64,000 nucleotides of DNA from Myxococcus sp. CA023. GTDB taxonomy: Bacteria; Myxococcota; Myxococcia; Myxococcales; Myxococcaceae. Below the pieces are notes generated by a model. The model searched no databases. It was not told the origin of the DNA and saw nothing but the letters and a program-made list of their open reading frames with translations. The translations under genes and the position numbers were made by a program. Shown in pieces: positions 28,014 through 36,036 of the stretch (position 1 is the stretch's first letter; the number at the start of each line of letters is the position of its first letter). The DNA lies in the NCBI RefSeq assembly GCF_010998615.1, contig NZ_JAAEAH010000008.1, positions 62,001 through 126,000 of the forward strand. Direction: 5' to 3'.

Positions 28014-28768
28014 GGTGGTACGAGAGACATATCGACGCCAGCCTGACCCGGTGGTCGCTGGGAGACCTGTCCTCCCACCAGTCCGCTCGCCTGCTGCGCC
28101 ACGCCCACGCCTGCCAGCGCTGCGGCACCCGCTACGAGCGCTGGGCCCAGGCCCACCGCGCCCTGGAGGGCAATGACATCCACGCCCCCTCCTCCGTGGA
28201 GCTCCAAGCATTGTCACTCGGAGGACTGGAGGCCGCCCTCGCCGCGGCCGCGCCTGAACAGACTCCGTCCCGGTGGCCCTCCCTGGCCCTGCTCGGCGGC
28301 GCGCTGGCCGCTGTCTTCCTCGCGGTGGTGCTCGTCCCCACCGCCACGACGACGCCCGGCGAGTTCGTCGCCCGCGGCGAAGGCACCACGCCGCCCGGCG
28401 TCGCCCTGCGAATCTTCTGCGCCACCCCGGGCCAGGCCCTGCGCGAACTGCACGCCGGAGATGCCTGCCGCGCCGGTGCCATGCTGGCCTTCGCCGCCGG
28501 TGGACATGCGCCTTTCACCCACGTCGCGGTCCAGGTCCGTGGCGCCAAGAAAGCGGAGGTGACAGCCGGTCCCTTCGCCCTGTCTGGAGGCTTGGGCAAG
28601 GAAGCCCCCCTCGAGCTGACCGTGCCCATGCCGGAAACGGCAGGCACCGTCGAAGTCGTCGCCGTCTTCGCAGGCAGCCCGGCCGAGTCCCTGGCGACCC
28701 TGCGCGGTGAACAGACAAAGGGCACGGTGGTGCTCAAGCAGTCAGTGAGGGTAGAGGAAGCTCCATGA
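28010..28768 (+). CDS. Membrane-spanning anti-sigma factor with HC2-type zinc finger
   Basis: The 252-residue protein has an N-terminal H-x3-C-x2-C zinc-finger-like motif (His31, Cys35, Cys38 in 'HAHACQRCGTRY'), the hallmark of ZAS-type anti-sigma domains. A single transmembrane segment lies at about 91-110 ('SLALLGGALAAVFLAVVLVP'). The C-terminal domain of about 140 residues would be periplasmic and has no known motif ('GVALRIFCATPGQALRELHA', 'HVAVQVRGAKKAEVTAGPFA'). ATG 28010 overlaps the sigma-factor stop, and its own stop overlaps the caspase start (ATGA). It should hold the sigma factor at the membrane until an envelope signal arrives. Confidence 0.85.
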   Translation: MRWYERHIDASLTRWSLGDLSSHQSARLLRHAHACQRCGTRYERWAQAHRALEGNDIHAPSSVELQALSLGGLEAALAAAAPEQTPSRWPSLALLGGALAAVFLAVVLVPTATTTPGEFVARGEGTTPPGVALRIFCATPGQALRELHAGDACRAGAMLAFAAGGHAPFTHVAVQVRGAKKAEVTAGPFALSGGLGKEAPLELTVPMPETAGTVEVVAVFAGSPAESLATLRGEQTKGTVVLKQSVRVEEAP

Positions 28769-30498
28769 AAAAACTGGGAGTGCTCCTCGGCGCCGCGGCA
28801 CTGCTGCTGGCCCGTGGTGCCTCGGCCGAAGCCGTGGTTCGCCGCGCCCTGGTCATTGCCCATAACGGGAGCGACGACCCGTCGCTCCCGTCGCTGCGTT
28901 TCGCAGACGATGACGGCGTGCTGTGGGCGGAGACGCTTCAACGCCTGGGCGTGGAGACAACGCTGCTGGTAGACCCGGACGAGGCGACACGCGCCACGGC
29001 CCGGCCGGTGCTCGCGGGCGCCCGGCCCCCAACGCCAGACGAGGTGAAGCGAGAGGTCGCACGCCTCCGCGCGGCCAACCTGGTGGACCATGAATTGGGA
29101 CGCCAGACAGACGTGCTGCTCGTCTACGTGGGCCACGGCAACACAGACGAGGCCGGACGCGCGTACTTCACCCTCTCGGGTGGACGTTTGGATAAAGCAA
29201 GCCTTTACGCGGACGTGGTGGATCCGCTCGGCGCCGGCTATGTCCACCTCATCGTGGACGCGTGCCGCGCGTCTGGCGTCGTGGGCAGCCGCGGCGGTCA
29301 GACGGACGCGGCGGTACTCGCGGAGCTGCGCGGCATGCTGGCCCGTGAGCAGCTCGCCACCCGGCCCACCGTGGGCGCCGTGTTCGCGGAGAGCGACGAC
29401 GGCGAGACGCACGAGTGGTCTCGCATCCGCTCGGGCGTCTTCAGCCACGTGGCCCGCTCCGGCCTCATGGGCGCGGCGGACATCAACGGCGACGGCAAGG
29501 TGGAGTACAGCGAGCTGGGCGCCTTCGTCACCGCATCGCTCCAGGGCGTGAAGGGCCTCCCCGCGCGCCTGTCGCTCCACGCCTTCGCCCCCACCCGCGA
29601 GCCCCGGCGTCCGCTGGTGGGCCCCGCTCCAAAGGGCCCCAGCCTTCCGCTGCCCGCGGGGCTCGAGCACTCGCGCATCTCCGTCGAGGATTCAGACGGA
29701 CGGCGGTTGGCCGACGTGCGCCGCTCCGAGGACCAGTACGTGCTGCTGCGCCTGCCCGAGCGCGACGTGTATTGGATTCGCACGCCCACGCAGGAAGCCC
29801 GCATCACCCTGGCCAAGCTGTCCACCAACAGCATCATCGACATGGGCGACCGGGAGCTCCAGGAGCGAGGCCCCGCCGAGGAGGCCCTGCGCAAGGGCTT
29901 GTTCGCGGTGCCGCTCGACAAGGATTTCTACGAGCGCTACGTGGCGGCCACCGGGCTCGCGCCCGTGGGCGTATCCCAGGCGTTTCCTCCAAGCGCGGGC
30001 GGCGCCTTCCCGCGGTTCATGGCGCGGCGGCCCGACACCTTGGCGGGTTGGGACCTGGGCTGGACTGGGCAGCAGGCACCGCTCGGATTGAGCACGCTGG
30101 CCACCGGCCCCACGGTGACGTGGCGGCGCGAGGCCCCCCTGCCGTCGCTCTACTACGGCGCGCGCGCCGCCTATGGCCTGACGCCCCTGGCCACCGACGG
30201 CATCCGCACCCACCGGGGCGCCCTGCTAGGGATTCTGGGCGCGCAGGCCCCGGAGCACCTGCGCGTGCCACTGTTCCTGGAGGCGGGCGCGGGCTGGGGC
30301 TTCCTGGGAATCTCGCGCGGACAGGTGCGTATGGGTGACCCCACCGTACTCTCCACGTACACCGCCGCGGGGGTGACGGGGGCGCTGGCGGGTGTGCGGC
30401 TGCGCCTGGCGGCCACGCTCACCTATGACCGCGTCACCCTGGACCAGCGCAATTACTGGGACCGCGCCTTCGGCTTCGAGCTGGCGCTGCGACGCTGA
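28765..30498 (+). CDS. Secreted caspase-family (C14) protease with EF-hand-like loop and unknown C-terminal domain
   Basis: The 577-residue protein begins with a signal peptide ('GVLLGAAALLLARGASA'). The caspase-like p20 domain carries the catalytic dyad: His124 in 'LLVYVGHGNTDE' and Cys167 in 'HLIVDACRASGV'. Immediately after, at 239-251, 'DINGDGKVEYSEL' is a near-perfect EF-hand calcium loop. Residues 300-577 form a separate domain that could be a beta-rich, outer-membrane-like structure ('LYYGARAAYGLTPLATDGI', 'TLTYDRVTLDQRNYWDRAFG'). The gene starts inside the anti-sigma stop codon and is followed after 11 bases by the first receptor-like lipoprotein. It is presumably a periplasmic or surface protease; Ca-dependence and targets are inferred. 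Confidence 0.85.
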   Translation: MKKLGVLLGAAALLLARGASAEAVVRRALVIAHNGSDDPSLPSLRFADDDGVLWAETLQRLGVETTLLVDPDEATRATARPVLAGARPPTPDEVKREVARLRAANLVDHELGRQTDVLLVYVGHGNTDEAGRAYFTLSGGRLDKASLYADVVDPLGAGYVHLIVDACRASGVVGSRGGQTDAAVLAELRGMLAREQLATRPTVGAVFAESDDGETHEWSRIRSGVFSHVARSGLMGAADINGDGKVEYSELGAFVTASLQGVKGLPARLSLHAFAPTREPRRPLVGPAPKGPSLPLPAGLEHSRISVEDSDGRRLADVRRSEDQYVLLRLPERDVYWIRTPTQEARITLAKLSTNSIIDMGDRELQERGPAEEALRKGLFAVPLDKDFYERYVAATGLAPVGVSQAFPPSAGGAFPRFMARRPDTLAGWDLGWTGQQAPLGLSTLATGPTVTWRREAPLPSLYYGARAAYGLTPLATDGIRTHRGALLGILGAQAPEHLRVPLFLEAGAGWGFLGISRGQVRMGDPTVLSTYTAAGVTGALAGVRLRLAATLTYDRVTLDQRNYWDRAFGFELALRR

Positions 30499-30509
30499 GA
30501 GAACTGCTC

Positions 30510-32372
30510 ATGAAACGCATGTGGATGGCGATGCTCGTGCTCGTCACGGGGTGTGACGGCATCGAGTTGGACCGGCTCGTCCGGCAGTACCCGCCGCTCA
30601 CCCGGCTGGAACCCGAGCCCGCAGGTGGCAACTGCATTCATGGTGGCCATTTCGTCCGCACGGGACTGGACCGCAATGACAACGGCGTGCTCGACGACGA
30701 CGAAGTGACGCGCACCGAATACGCGTGTGTCACCTCCATCCCAGGCGTGCTGGTGCGCGTGCAGGACGAGCCCCCCGGCGAGAATTGCACCGAGGGCGGC
30801 AAGGTGTACCGCGCGGGCCAGGACACGAACGGCAATGCCGACCTGGAGGACAGCGAGGTCAGCCGCCAAGTCTACGGCTGCGCCAGCTCGGAGGCCGTAG
30901 TCACCCGCGTGCGCGCCCGAGAGCCGTTCGTCTTCCCCTGCGGCGAGCACGGCGCCGTGGTGGAGGCGGGACAGGACCAGAATGGCAACGGCGTGCTGGA
31001 CGACTCGGAGGTCCGGGCGACGTCCAACCTCTGCGTGCTCCCCTACGAGGTCCGGCTGCGCCAGTCACCGGCTCCCGCGGGCAACGCGTGTCCCACGCCC
31101 AGCACCCAGGTGGACGTAGGCACCGACGGGGACGCGGATGGCCTGTTCGAGGAGAACGAGGTGATGTCGTCCATGTTCGTGTGCCGGCCCCTGCACACGC
31201 TGGAGGGCAACTACCACGTGCGCAACGCGGTGGACCTCGTGGCGCTGGAGGGCATCTCCCGCGTGCGCGGCAACCTCTACTTCGACTCCGGATCCGCCAC
31301 GGAGGCCGTCCTCCCCGACTTGATGATGGTCGAAGGGGCGCTGACAATCATCGACACGTCGCTCGAACGCGTGAAGATGCCCTCGCTGCGCCTCGTGGGA
31401 AGCTCGCTCACCATCGCCAGAAACCCCGCGTTAACCATGCTGACCCTGGGCAGCGGCAGCCTCGCTCCGCTCCGGGTCTGGGGAGAATTCAACCTGGTAT
31501 CCAATCCGTTACTCCCCACGCTCATGGGAGTGAGAGCGGTCCTTCCCAGCCACAACATCCTCCTGCGAGACAACGATGCCCTCGAAGAGGGTTACTTCGC
31601 GTTCATCTCCGCGAACCTTGGCAACATCACCCTGGAGGGCAATGCGAGGCTCTCCACCCTTCCCTTCCGGCACCTCGAATGGGTGGGCGGCTCCCTGAAC
31701 ATCATCGGGAATTCCTCCTTGAGCACCCTGAGCGGAACGGTGTTGCAAAAGGTCGTGGGAGACCTGGTCATCGAGGACAACCCAATCCTGACCGCGTTGT
31801 CTGGCATGCCCGTGCTGACATCCATTGGCGGTGGCCTCCGCGTACGGGACAACGCCAATCTGCGCTCGGTCCAAGGCATGGACGAACTCACCCAGGTGGG
31901 CACGCTCGAATTCGAGCGCAACCCGGCGCTGGAAGCCGCGGGGGAGTTCCCCAAGCTGGCGCGCGTCACCTCCGGCATGCGGTTCAATGCCAACGCCGTG
32001 TTGAAGGACCTGTGGGGGCTCCAGAAGGTGCAGAACAGCGGTTTCCTCTTCATCGGCAACAATCCACAACTCTCCCGGCTGATGGGCTTCGACCGGCTGC
32101 TCTCGCTGAAGGTGCTGACATTGGAGAACAACGCGAGCCTCACCGACCTGTCGGACCTCGCCCTCCTCCATTCGCTGGAAGAGCTGCATGTGATCTCCCA
32201 TGAGAACCTGCTGCGCCTGGACCTGAACGCCCTGGAGAACGTCACCCTCATCTTCACCGTCACGGAGAACCCCCGGCTCCCCACCTGCCTGGCCGTGTCG
32301 CTCGCCGCACGGGTCAACACGGGCGGCGCGCCGGAGATTCGCGGCAACGACAGCTCAACCCCCTGCGATTGA
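30510..32372 (+). CDS. Surface lipoprotein A: four EF-hand-like repeats + receptor-L/LRR-like domain
   Basis: The 620-residue lipoprotein has lipobox 'MLVLVTGC' and then 'DGIELDRLVRQ', a leader shared with the next two genes. The N-terminal half contains four repeats of about 60 residues, each with paired Cys and a Ca-loop-like core: 'GLDRNDNGVLDDDEV', 'GQDTNGNADLEDSEV', 'GQDQNGNGVLDDSEV' and 'GTDGDADGLFEENEV' (DUF7151-like pattern). From about residue 230 it is a leucine-rich solenoid like receptor L domains, with repeated 'xLxIxxNPxLxxLxG' turns such as 'GDLVIEDNPILTALSGMPVL'. It is the first of three tandem paralogues downstream of the caspase and probably co-transcribed with it (11-base gap). 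Confidence 0.82.
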   Translation: MKRMWMAMLVLVTGCDGIELDRLVRQYPPLTRLEPEPAGGNCIHGGHFVRTGLDRNDNGVLDDDEVTRTEYACVTSIPGVLVRVQDEPPGENCTEGGKVYRAGQDTNGNADLEDSEVSRQVYGCASSEAVVTRVRAREPFVFPCGEHGAVVEAGQDQNGNGVLDDSEVRATSNLCVLPYEVRLRQSPAPAGNACPTPSTQVDVGTDGDADGLFEENEVMSSMFVCRPLHTLEGNYHVRNAVDLVALEGISRVRGNLYFDSGSATEAVLPDLMMVEGALTIIDTSLERVKMPSLRLVGSSLTIARNPALTMLTLGSGSLAPLRVWGEFNLVSNPLLPTLMGVRAVLPSHNILLRDNDALEEGYFAFISANLGNITLEGNARLSTLPFRHLEWVGGSLNIIGNSSLSTLSGTVLQKVVGDLVIEDNPILTALSGMPVLTSIGGGLRVRDNANLRSVQGMDELTQVGTLEFERNPALEAAGEFPKLARVTSGMRFNANAVLKDLWGLQKVQNSGFLFIGNNPQLSRLMGFDRLLSLKVLTLENNASLTDLSDLALLHSLEELHVISHENLLRLDLNALENVTLIFTVTENPRLPTCLAVSLAARVNTGGAPEIRGNDSSTPCD

Positions 32373-32418
32373 AGGCCTCCCAGCGGCGACTCCCGTCACG
32401 AGGAAGAGAGAAGCACCC

Positions 32419-34044
32419 ATGCGATGGACCTGGATGGCGGTTGTCATGCTGGCGGCGGGCTGTGACGGCATCAACCTGCGCGAGCTCGTCACGCAGCACG
32501 AGGCACGCACGCGGGTGGACCCCGAGTCGGCCGGCGACCGCTGCCCGCTCGGCGGCAGGGCCTTTCTCGCGGGCCTGGACCTGAACGACAACGGCGTGCT
32601 CGACGACACCGAAGTCACGAGCACCGAGTACGTCTGCACCACGCCCACGCCCGGGGTGCTGGTGCACATGCAAGACGTGCCGCCCGGTGAGCAGTGCCCT
32701 CACGGCGGCCACGTGTCGCGGGCGGGCCAGGACGTGAATGGCAACGACGTCCTGGAGGACGGCGAAGTCACCCGGGAGGTGTACGGCTGCACCGAGCCAG
32801 TCTCCCCGCGTGTGATTCACCGAAGCCAGCATCAGCCTCCGTCGGCGACAGTCCCTCCGTGGCTCTGTAGCTGGGGCCGCACCTGGGTGGAGGCCGGCCC
32901 TGACGCGAACGGCAATGGCCTCCTCGATGAAGACGAGGTCCGCGCCATGGAGAGCGTCTGCGTGGAGCCGACCCGGCTCATGGTCGTCTACGTGCCCGAG
33001 TTCGCCGGAGCGGCCTGCCCCCAGGGTGGCACGGGCATCCGGCTAGGCGTGGATTCGAATGACGATGGCATGCTCTCGGGGCCCGAGGTCCACAAGACCG
33101 CCTTCGTCTGCGAGGCCCTGCACACGCTCCACGGCGACTACACCGTGCGGACCCCCGCGGACCTCGCCGCGCTCCAGCGCATCTCCCGCATCCAGGGGTC
33201 GCTCCTGCTCAACGACGCGTCCATCACCGAGCTGAGCCTGCCGGGGCTCGCGGTGGTGGACCGCACCCTGCGCCTCTGGAACAACCAACTCCTGACCCAG
33301 GTGGACCTGCCCGTCCTGCGCTTCGTGGGCGACGACCTCGATGTGACAGCCAACCCCGCGCTGGACAGGCTGCAAGCGGGCGGCGCCGACCATCAACGGC
33401 TGTTCGTGGGCCAGGGCGTCGTCGTGAGCCACAACGACCGGCTGCGCAGCCTGAGCGGGCTCGTGAGCGTGTCGCCTCGGGAGAGCCTGCTGGTGGTGGG
33501 CAATGATGCCCTGGCGTTCCACCCCAAAGAGGATTCCGTGCTCGTCAACGTCGACAACCTCATGGGCTCGCTCACCGTCACCGACAACAACGTGTTGCAA
33601 GCGCTTCCCTTCTCGAACCTCTTCCATGTCGGCGGCACCGTCCGCGTCTCGGGGAACCCGGCGCTGCGCTCCCTGGAAGGACTCTCCCCGCGGAGCATCG
33701 GCGGCGCGCTCGTCATCAGCGAAAACGAGGCCCTGCAGGCGATCTCCAGCCTCGCGCCGGTCCGTCACCTGTCCGAGCTGCGCGTGATGGGAAACCCCGC
33801 CTTGACGACCCTGGAGGGCCTGAGCGGCCTGAGTACACTCGCTTCGCTTCGCGTGTCGGACAACGCGAGCCTCACCCGGCTGGGCCTGACCTCGCTGCAC
33901 CAGGTCGGCCAAGCCTTCGACGTCACGGATAATCTCGAACTCCCCTCATGCCTCGCGACGGCGCTCGCGTCCGCCGTGTACACGGGCGACGCCGGGCAAC
34001 TCCACATCAGCGGCAACGACGACACCGCCACCTGCGGTGAGTGA
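32419..34044 (+). CDS. Surface lipoprotein B: paralogue with EF-hand-like repeats + receptor-L-like domain
   Basis: The 541-residue protein is the shortest of the three. Its lipobox is 'VVMLAAGC', followed by the shared 'DGINLRELVTQHEARTRVD'. EF-hand-like cores are 'GLDLNDNGVLDDTEV', 'GQDVNGNDVLEDGEV', 'GPDANGNGLLDEDEV' and 'GVDSNDDGMLSGPEV'. The leucine-rich domain (about 240-530) includes 'GALVISENEALQAISSLAPV', and ends with the shared closing motif 'LPSCLATALASAVYTGDAGQ'. About 80 residues fewer than its siblings are missing from the solenoid, so it has lost repeat turns. Start ATG 32419 has GAGGAAGAGAG upstream. The 46-base gap to lipoprotein A is compatible with an operon. Confidence 0.82.
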   Translation: MRWTWMAVVMLAAGCDGINLRELVTQHEARTRVDPESAGDRCPLGGRAFLAGLDLNDNGVLDDTEVTSTEYVCTTPTPGVLVHMQDVPPGEQCPHGGHVSRAGQDVNGNDVLEDGEVTREVYGCTEPVSPRVIHRSQHQPPSATVPPWLCSWGRTWVEAGPDANGNGLLDEDEVRAMESVCVEPTRLMVVYVPEFAGAACPQGGTGIRLGVDSNDDGMLSGPEVHKTAFVCEALHTLHGDYTVRTPADLAALQRISRIQGSLLLNDASITELSLPGLAVVDRTLRLWNNQLLTQVDLPVLRFVGDDLDVTANPALDRLQAGGADHQRLFVGQGVVVSHNDRLRSLSGLVSVSPRESLLVVGNDALAFHPKEDSVLVNVDNLMGSLTVTDNNVLQALPFSNLFHVGGTVRVSGNPALRSLEGLSPRSIGGALVISENEALQAISSLAPVRHLSELRVMGNPALTTLEGLSGLSTLASLRVSDNASLTRLGLTSLHQVGQAFDVTDNLELPSCLATALASAVYTGDAGQLHISGNDDTATCGE

Positions 34045-34065
34045 CGCTCCGAAAGGCTCCTCAAG

Positions 34066-35952
34066 ATGAGATGGATGTGGACGTTGGCGCTGGTCCTGGC
34101 CGCCGGGTGTGACGGCATTGACCTGCGCCGGCTCGTCGAGCAGCACGAAGCGCGCACCCGCGTGGCCGACGAGCCCTCCGGCACGAACTGCGAGCACGGC
34201 GGGAAGGCCGTGCGCTCGGGGCTGGACCGGAATGATGACGGCGTGCTCGATGACGACGAGGTGACGGGCACCGAGTACATCTGCGCCACGCTCTCGCCAG
34301 GCGTGCTGGTGCGCACGCGGCAGCTCCCTCCCGGCGAGCCCTGTGCGCTGGGCGGGCAGCTCACCCTGGCGGGGGCCGACCTGGATGGCAACGGCCTCCT
34401 TTCGGATGACGAGGTGACGCGCGAGGTCCACGGCTGCATGGAGCCGGCGCCCGTCCTCGCCCGCGTGCGCCCGCTGCCGACCCAGCCCTTCGTCTGCCGG
34501 TATGACAACGCGCTCATGGAGGCCGGCGTGGACCTCAATGGGAACGGCGTGCTCGATGACAACGAGCTCCGGGCGGCCGCCCGCTTCTGCGCGGACCCCG
34601 TGGTGACGCTGCTGCGCCAGCGGCCAGAGCCCGCGGGCCCGAACTGCACCACTGGAGGCACCCAGGTGGAGGCAGGCGCGGACACCAACCTGAACAGGGT
34701 GCTCGACGACACTGAGGTTCTCGCGGCCGCCTTCGTGTGCCAGCTGTCGGCAGCCCATGACGGGATGTACGCGGTGGAGAACGCGGCCGACCTGGAAGCG
34801 TTGAAGTCGCTCTCCATCATTCGCGGTGAGCTCTCCATCGAGAACACGGATGTCACGACGGTGGTGCTACCCGGCCTCGTGTCGGTGGAAGGTCCGCTGT
34901 CCATCCACGACAACCCGGCGCTGACGCGGGTGGAGCTGTCTGGGCTTCGCTACGTGGGAGGAACGTTGAGCATCCGTGGCAGCAACCCGCTCAACGAGGT
35001 GCGCGTCGGACCGCAGACGATGGAGGCGCTTCCAGCCGTTCGCGTCGACAGCTTGACGCTCTACTCGCTCCCCGCCTTGTCGTCCCTGAGCGGCGTGGCC
35101 GCCGTGGCGCCCCTCTTCGACCTCACCATGTGGAATACCGGCGTGCAGTGGAGCCCCGACACGTTCCCCCACGTCCAGGTGCTGGCGGGCACGCTCACCG
35201 TCCACGGCAACCCCGTGCTGGAGAAGCTGCCGGTGTCCCGTCTGACAGAGGTAGGAGGGAGCGTCACGATTTCGGGCAACCCGATGCTTCAGTCCCTGGA
35301 GGGGCTGGGACGTTTGACGAGAGTCGGCGGTGGGCTCGACGTCTCCAACAACAACGCCCTCACGCACCTCACCGGGCTGGAACACCTGACGGTGGTGAAG
35401 GACCGCATCAACGTGATGAACAACGCCCGGCTCCTGGACCTCCGCTTCGATGCCCTCTCCGAAACAGGCGCGCTCGCCGTGGCGGGCAACGCGCTGCTGG
35501 AGCAGGTGGGCCCGATGCCGTCGCTGTTCCGGGTACATAAGGACGTCATCCTGGCGGAGAACCCACGGCTGCTGCGCGCGGCGGACCTGCCGGAGCTCCA
35601 GAGCATGGGTGGCGCGTTGTTCGTCAACCTCAACCCGCTGCTGGCGGACCTGTCTGGCTTCCAGCAGGTGACTTGGATGAGCGGCCTGTACGTGACGGGC
35701 AACGACGCGTTGACGAACCTGGGAACCCTGGGCTCGCTCCACACCGTGGGCACCCTGAAGGTGCGGGGGAATCCAGTGATGACGGCGCTGAGCCTGGATG
35801 CACTCGCGCGCGTGCGCGATGCGTTCGTCGTCACGGACAACCCCCGGCTCCCCTCGTGCTGGGCCACGATGCTCGCGGACGACGTCTACACCGGGCCGCC
35901 GGAGGAGCGCCTCATCGGGAGCAACGACAGCATCACGCCTTGCCACCTCTAG
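34066..35952 (+). CDS. Surface lipoprotein C: paralogue with EF-hand-like repeats + receptor-L-like domain
   Basis: The 628-residue paralogue has lipobox 'LALVLAAGC' and then 'DGIDLRRLVEQHEARTRV'. The EF-hand-like cores are 'GLDRNDDGVLDDDEV', 'GADLDGNGLLSDDEV', 'GVDLNGNGVLDDNEL' and 'GADTNLNRVLDDTEV'. The leucine-rich part has many 'GGSVTISGNPMLQSLEGLGR'-type turns and ends 'LPSCWATMLADDVYTGPPEE'. It starts 21 bases after lipoprotein B. N-terminal similarity to A and B is high while the solenoids differ, which suggests duplication with divergence of the binding face. It is the last gene of the unit. Confidence 0.82.
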   Translation: MRWMWTLALVLAAGCDGIDLRRLVEQHEARTRVADEPSGTNCEHGGKAVRSGLDRNDDGVLDDDEVTGTEYICATLSPGVLVRTRQLPPGEPCALGGQLTLAGADLDGNGLLSDDEVTREVHGCMEPAPVLARVRPLPTQPFVCRYDNALMEAGVDLNGNGVLDDNELRAAARFCADPVVTLLRQRPEPAGPNCTTGGTQVEAGADTNLNRVLDDTEVLAAAFVCQLSAAHDGMYAVENAADLEALKSLSIIRGELSIENTDVTTVVLPGLVSVEGPLSIHDNPALTRVELSGLRYVGGTLSIRGSNPLNEVRVGPQTMEALPAVRVDSLTLYSLPALSSLSGVAAVAPLFDLTMWNTGVQWSPDTFPHVQVLAGTLTVHGNPVLEKLPVSRLTEVGGSVTISGNPMLQSLEGLGRLTRVGGGLDVSNNNALTHLTGLEHLTVVKDRINVMNNARLLDLRFDALSETGALAVAGNALLEQVGPMPSLFRVHKDVILAENPRLLRAADLPELQSMGGALFVNLNPLLADLSGFQQVTWMSGLYVTGNDALTNLGTLGSLHTVGTLKVRGNPVMTALSLDALARVRDAFVVTDNPRLPSCWATMLADDVYTGPPEERLIGSNDSITPCHL

Positions 35953-36036
35953 GCTGGCCGGAAGCGCGCGGCCCGGGACAGTGCTTGCCCGTGCGGGAAG
36001 CGCGGTCCTACAGTGTCGGCCTCCACCAAGGCCGCC

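Noticed and set aside
28132-29670. Long minus-strand open frame opposite the anti-sigma and caspase genes
   Set aside because: Arg/Ala/Gly-biased composition and position in the antisense of clearly coding genes; a GC-rich shadow frame.
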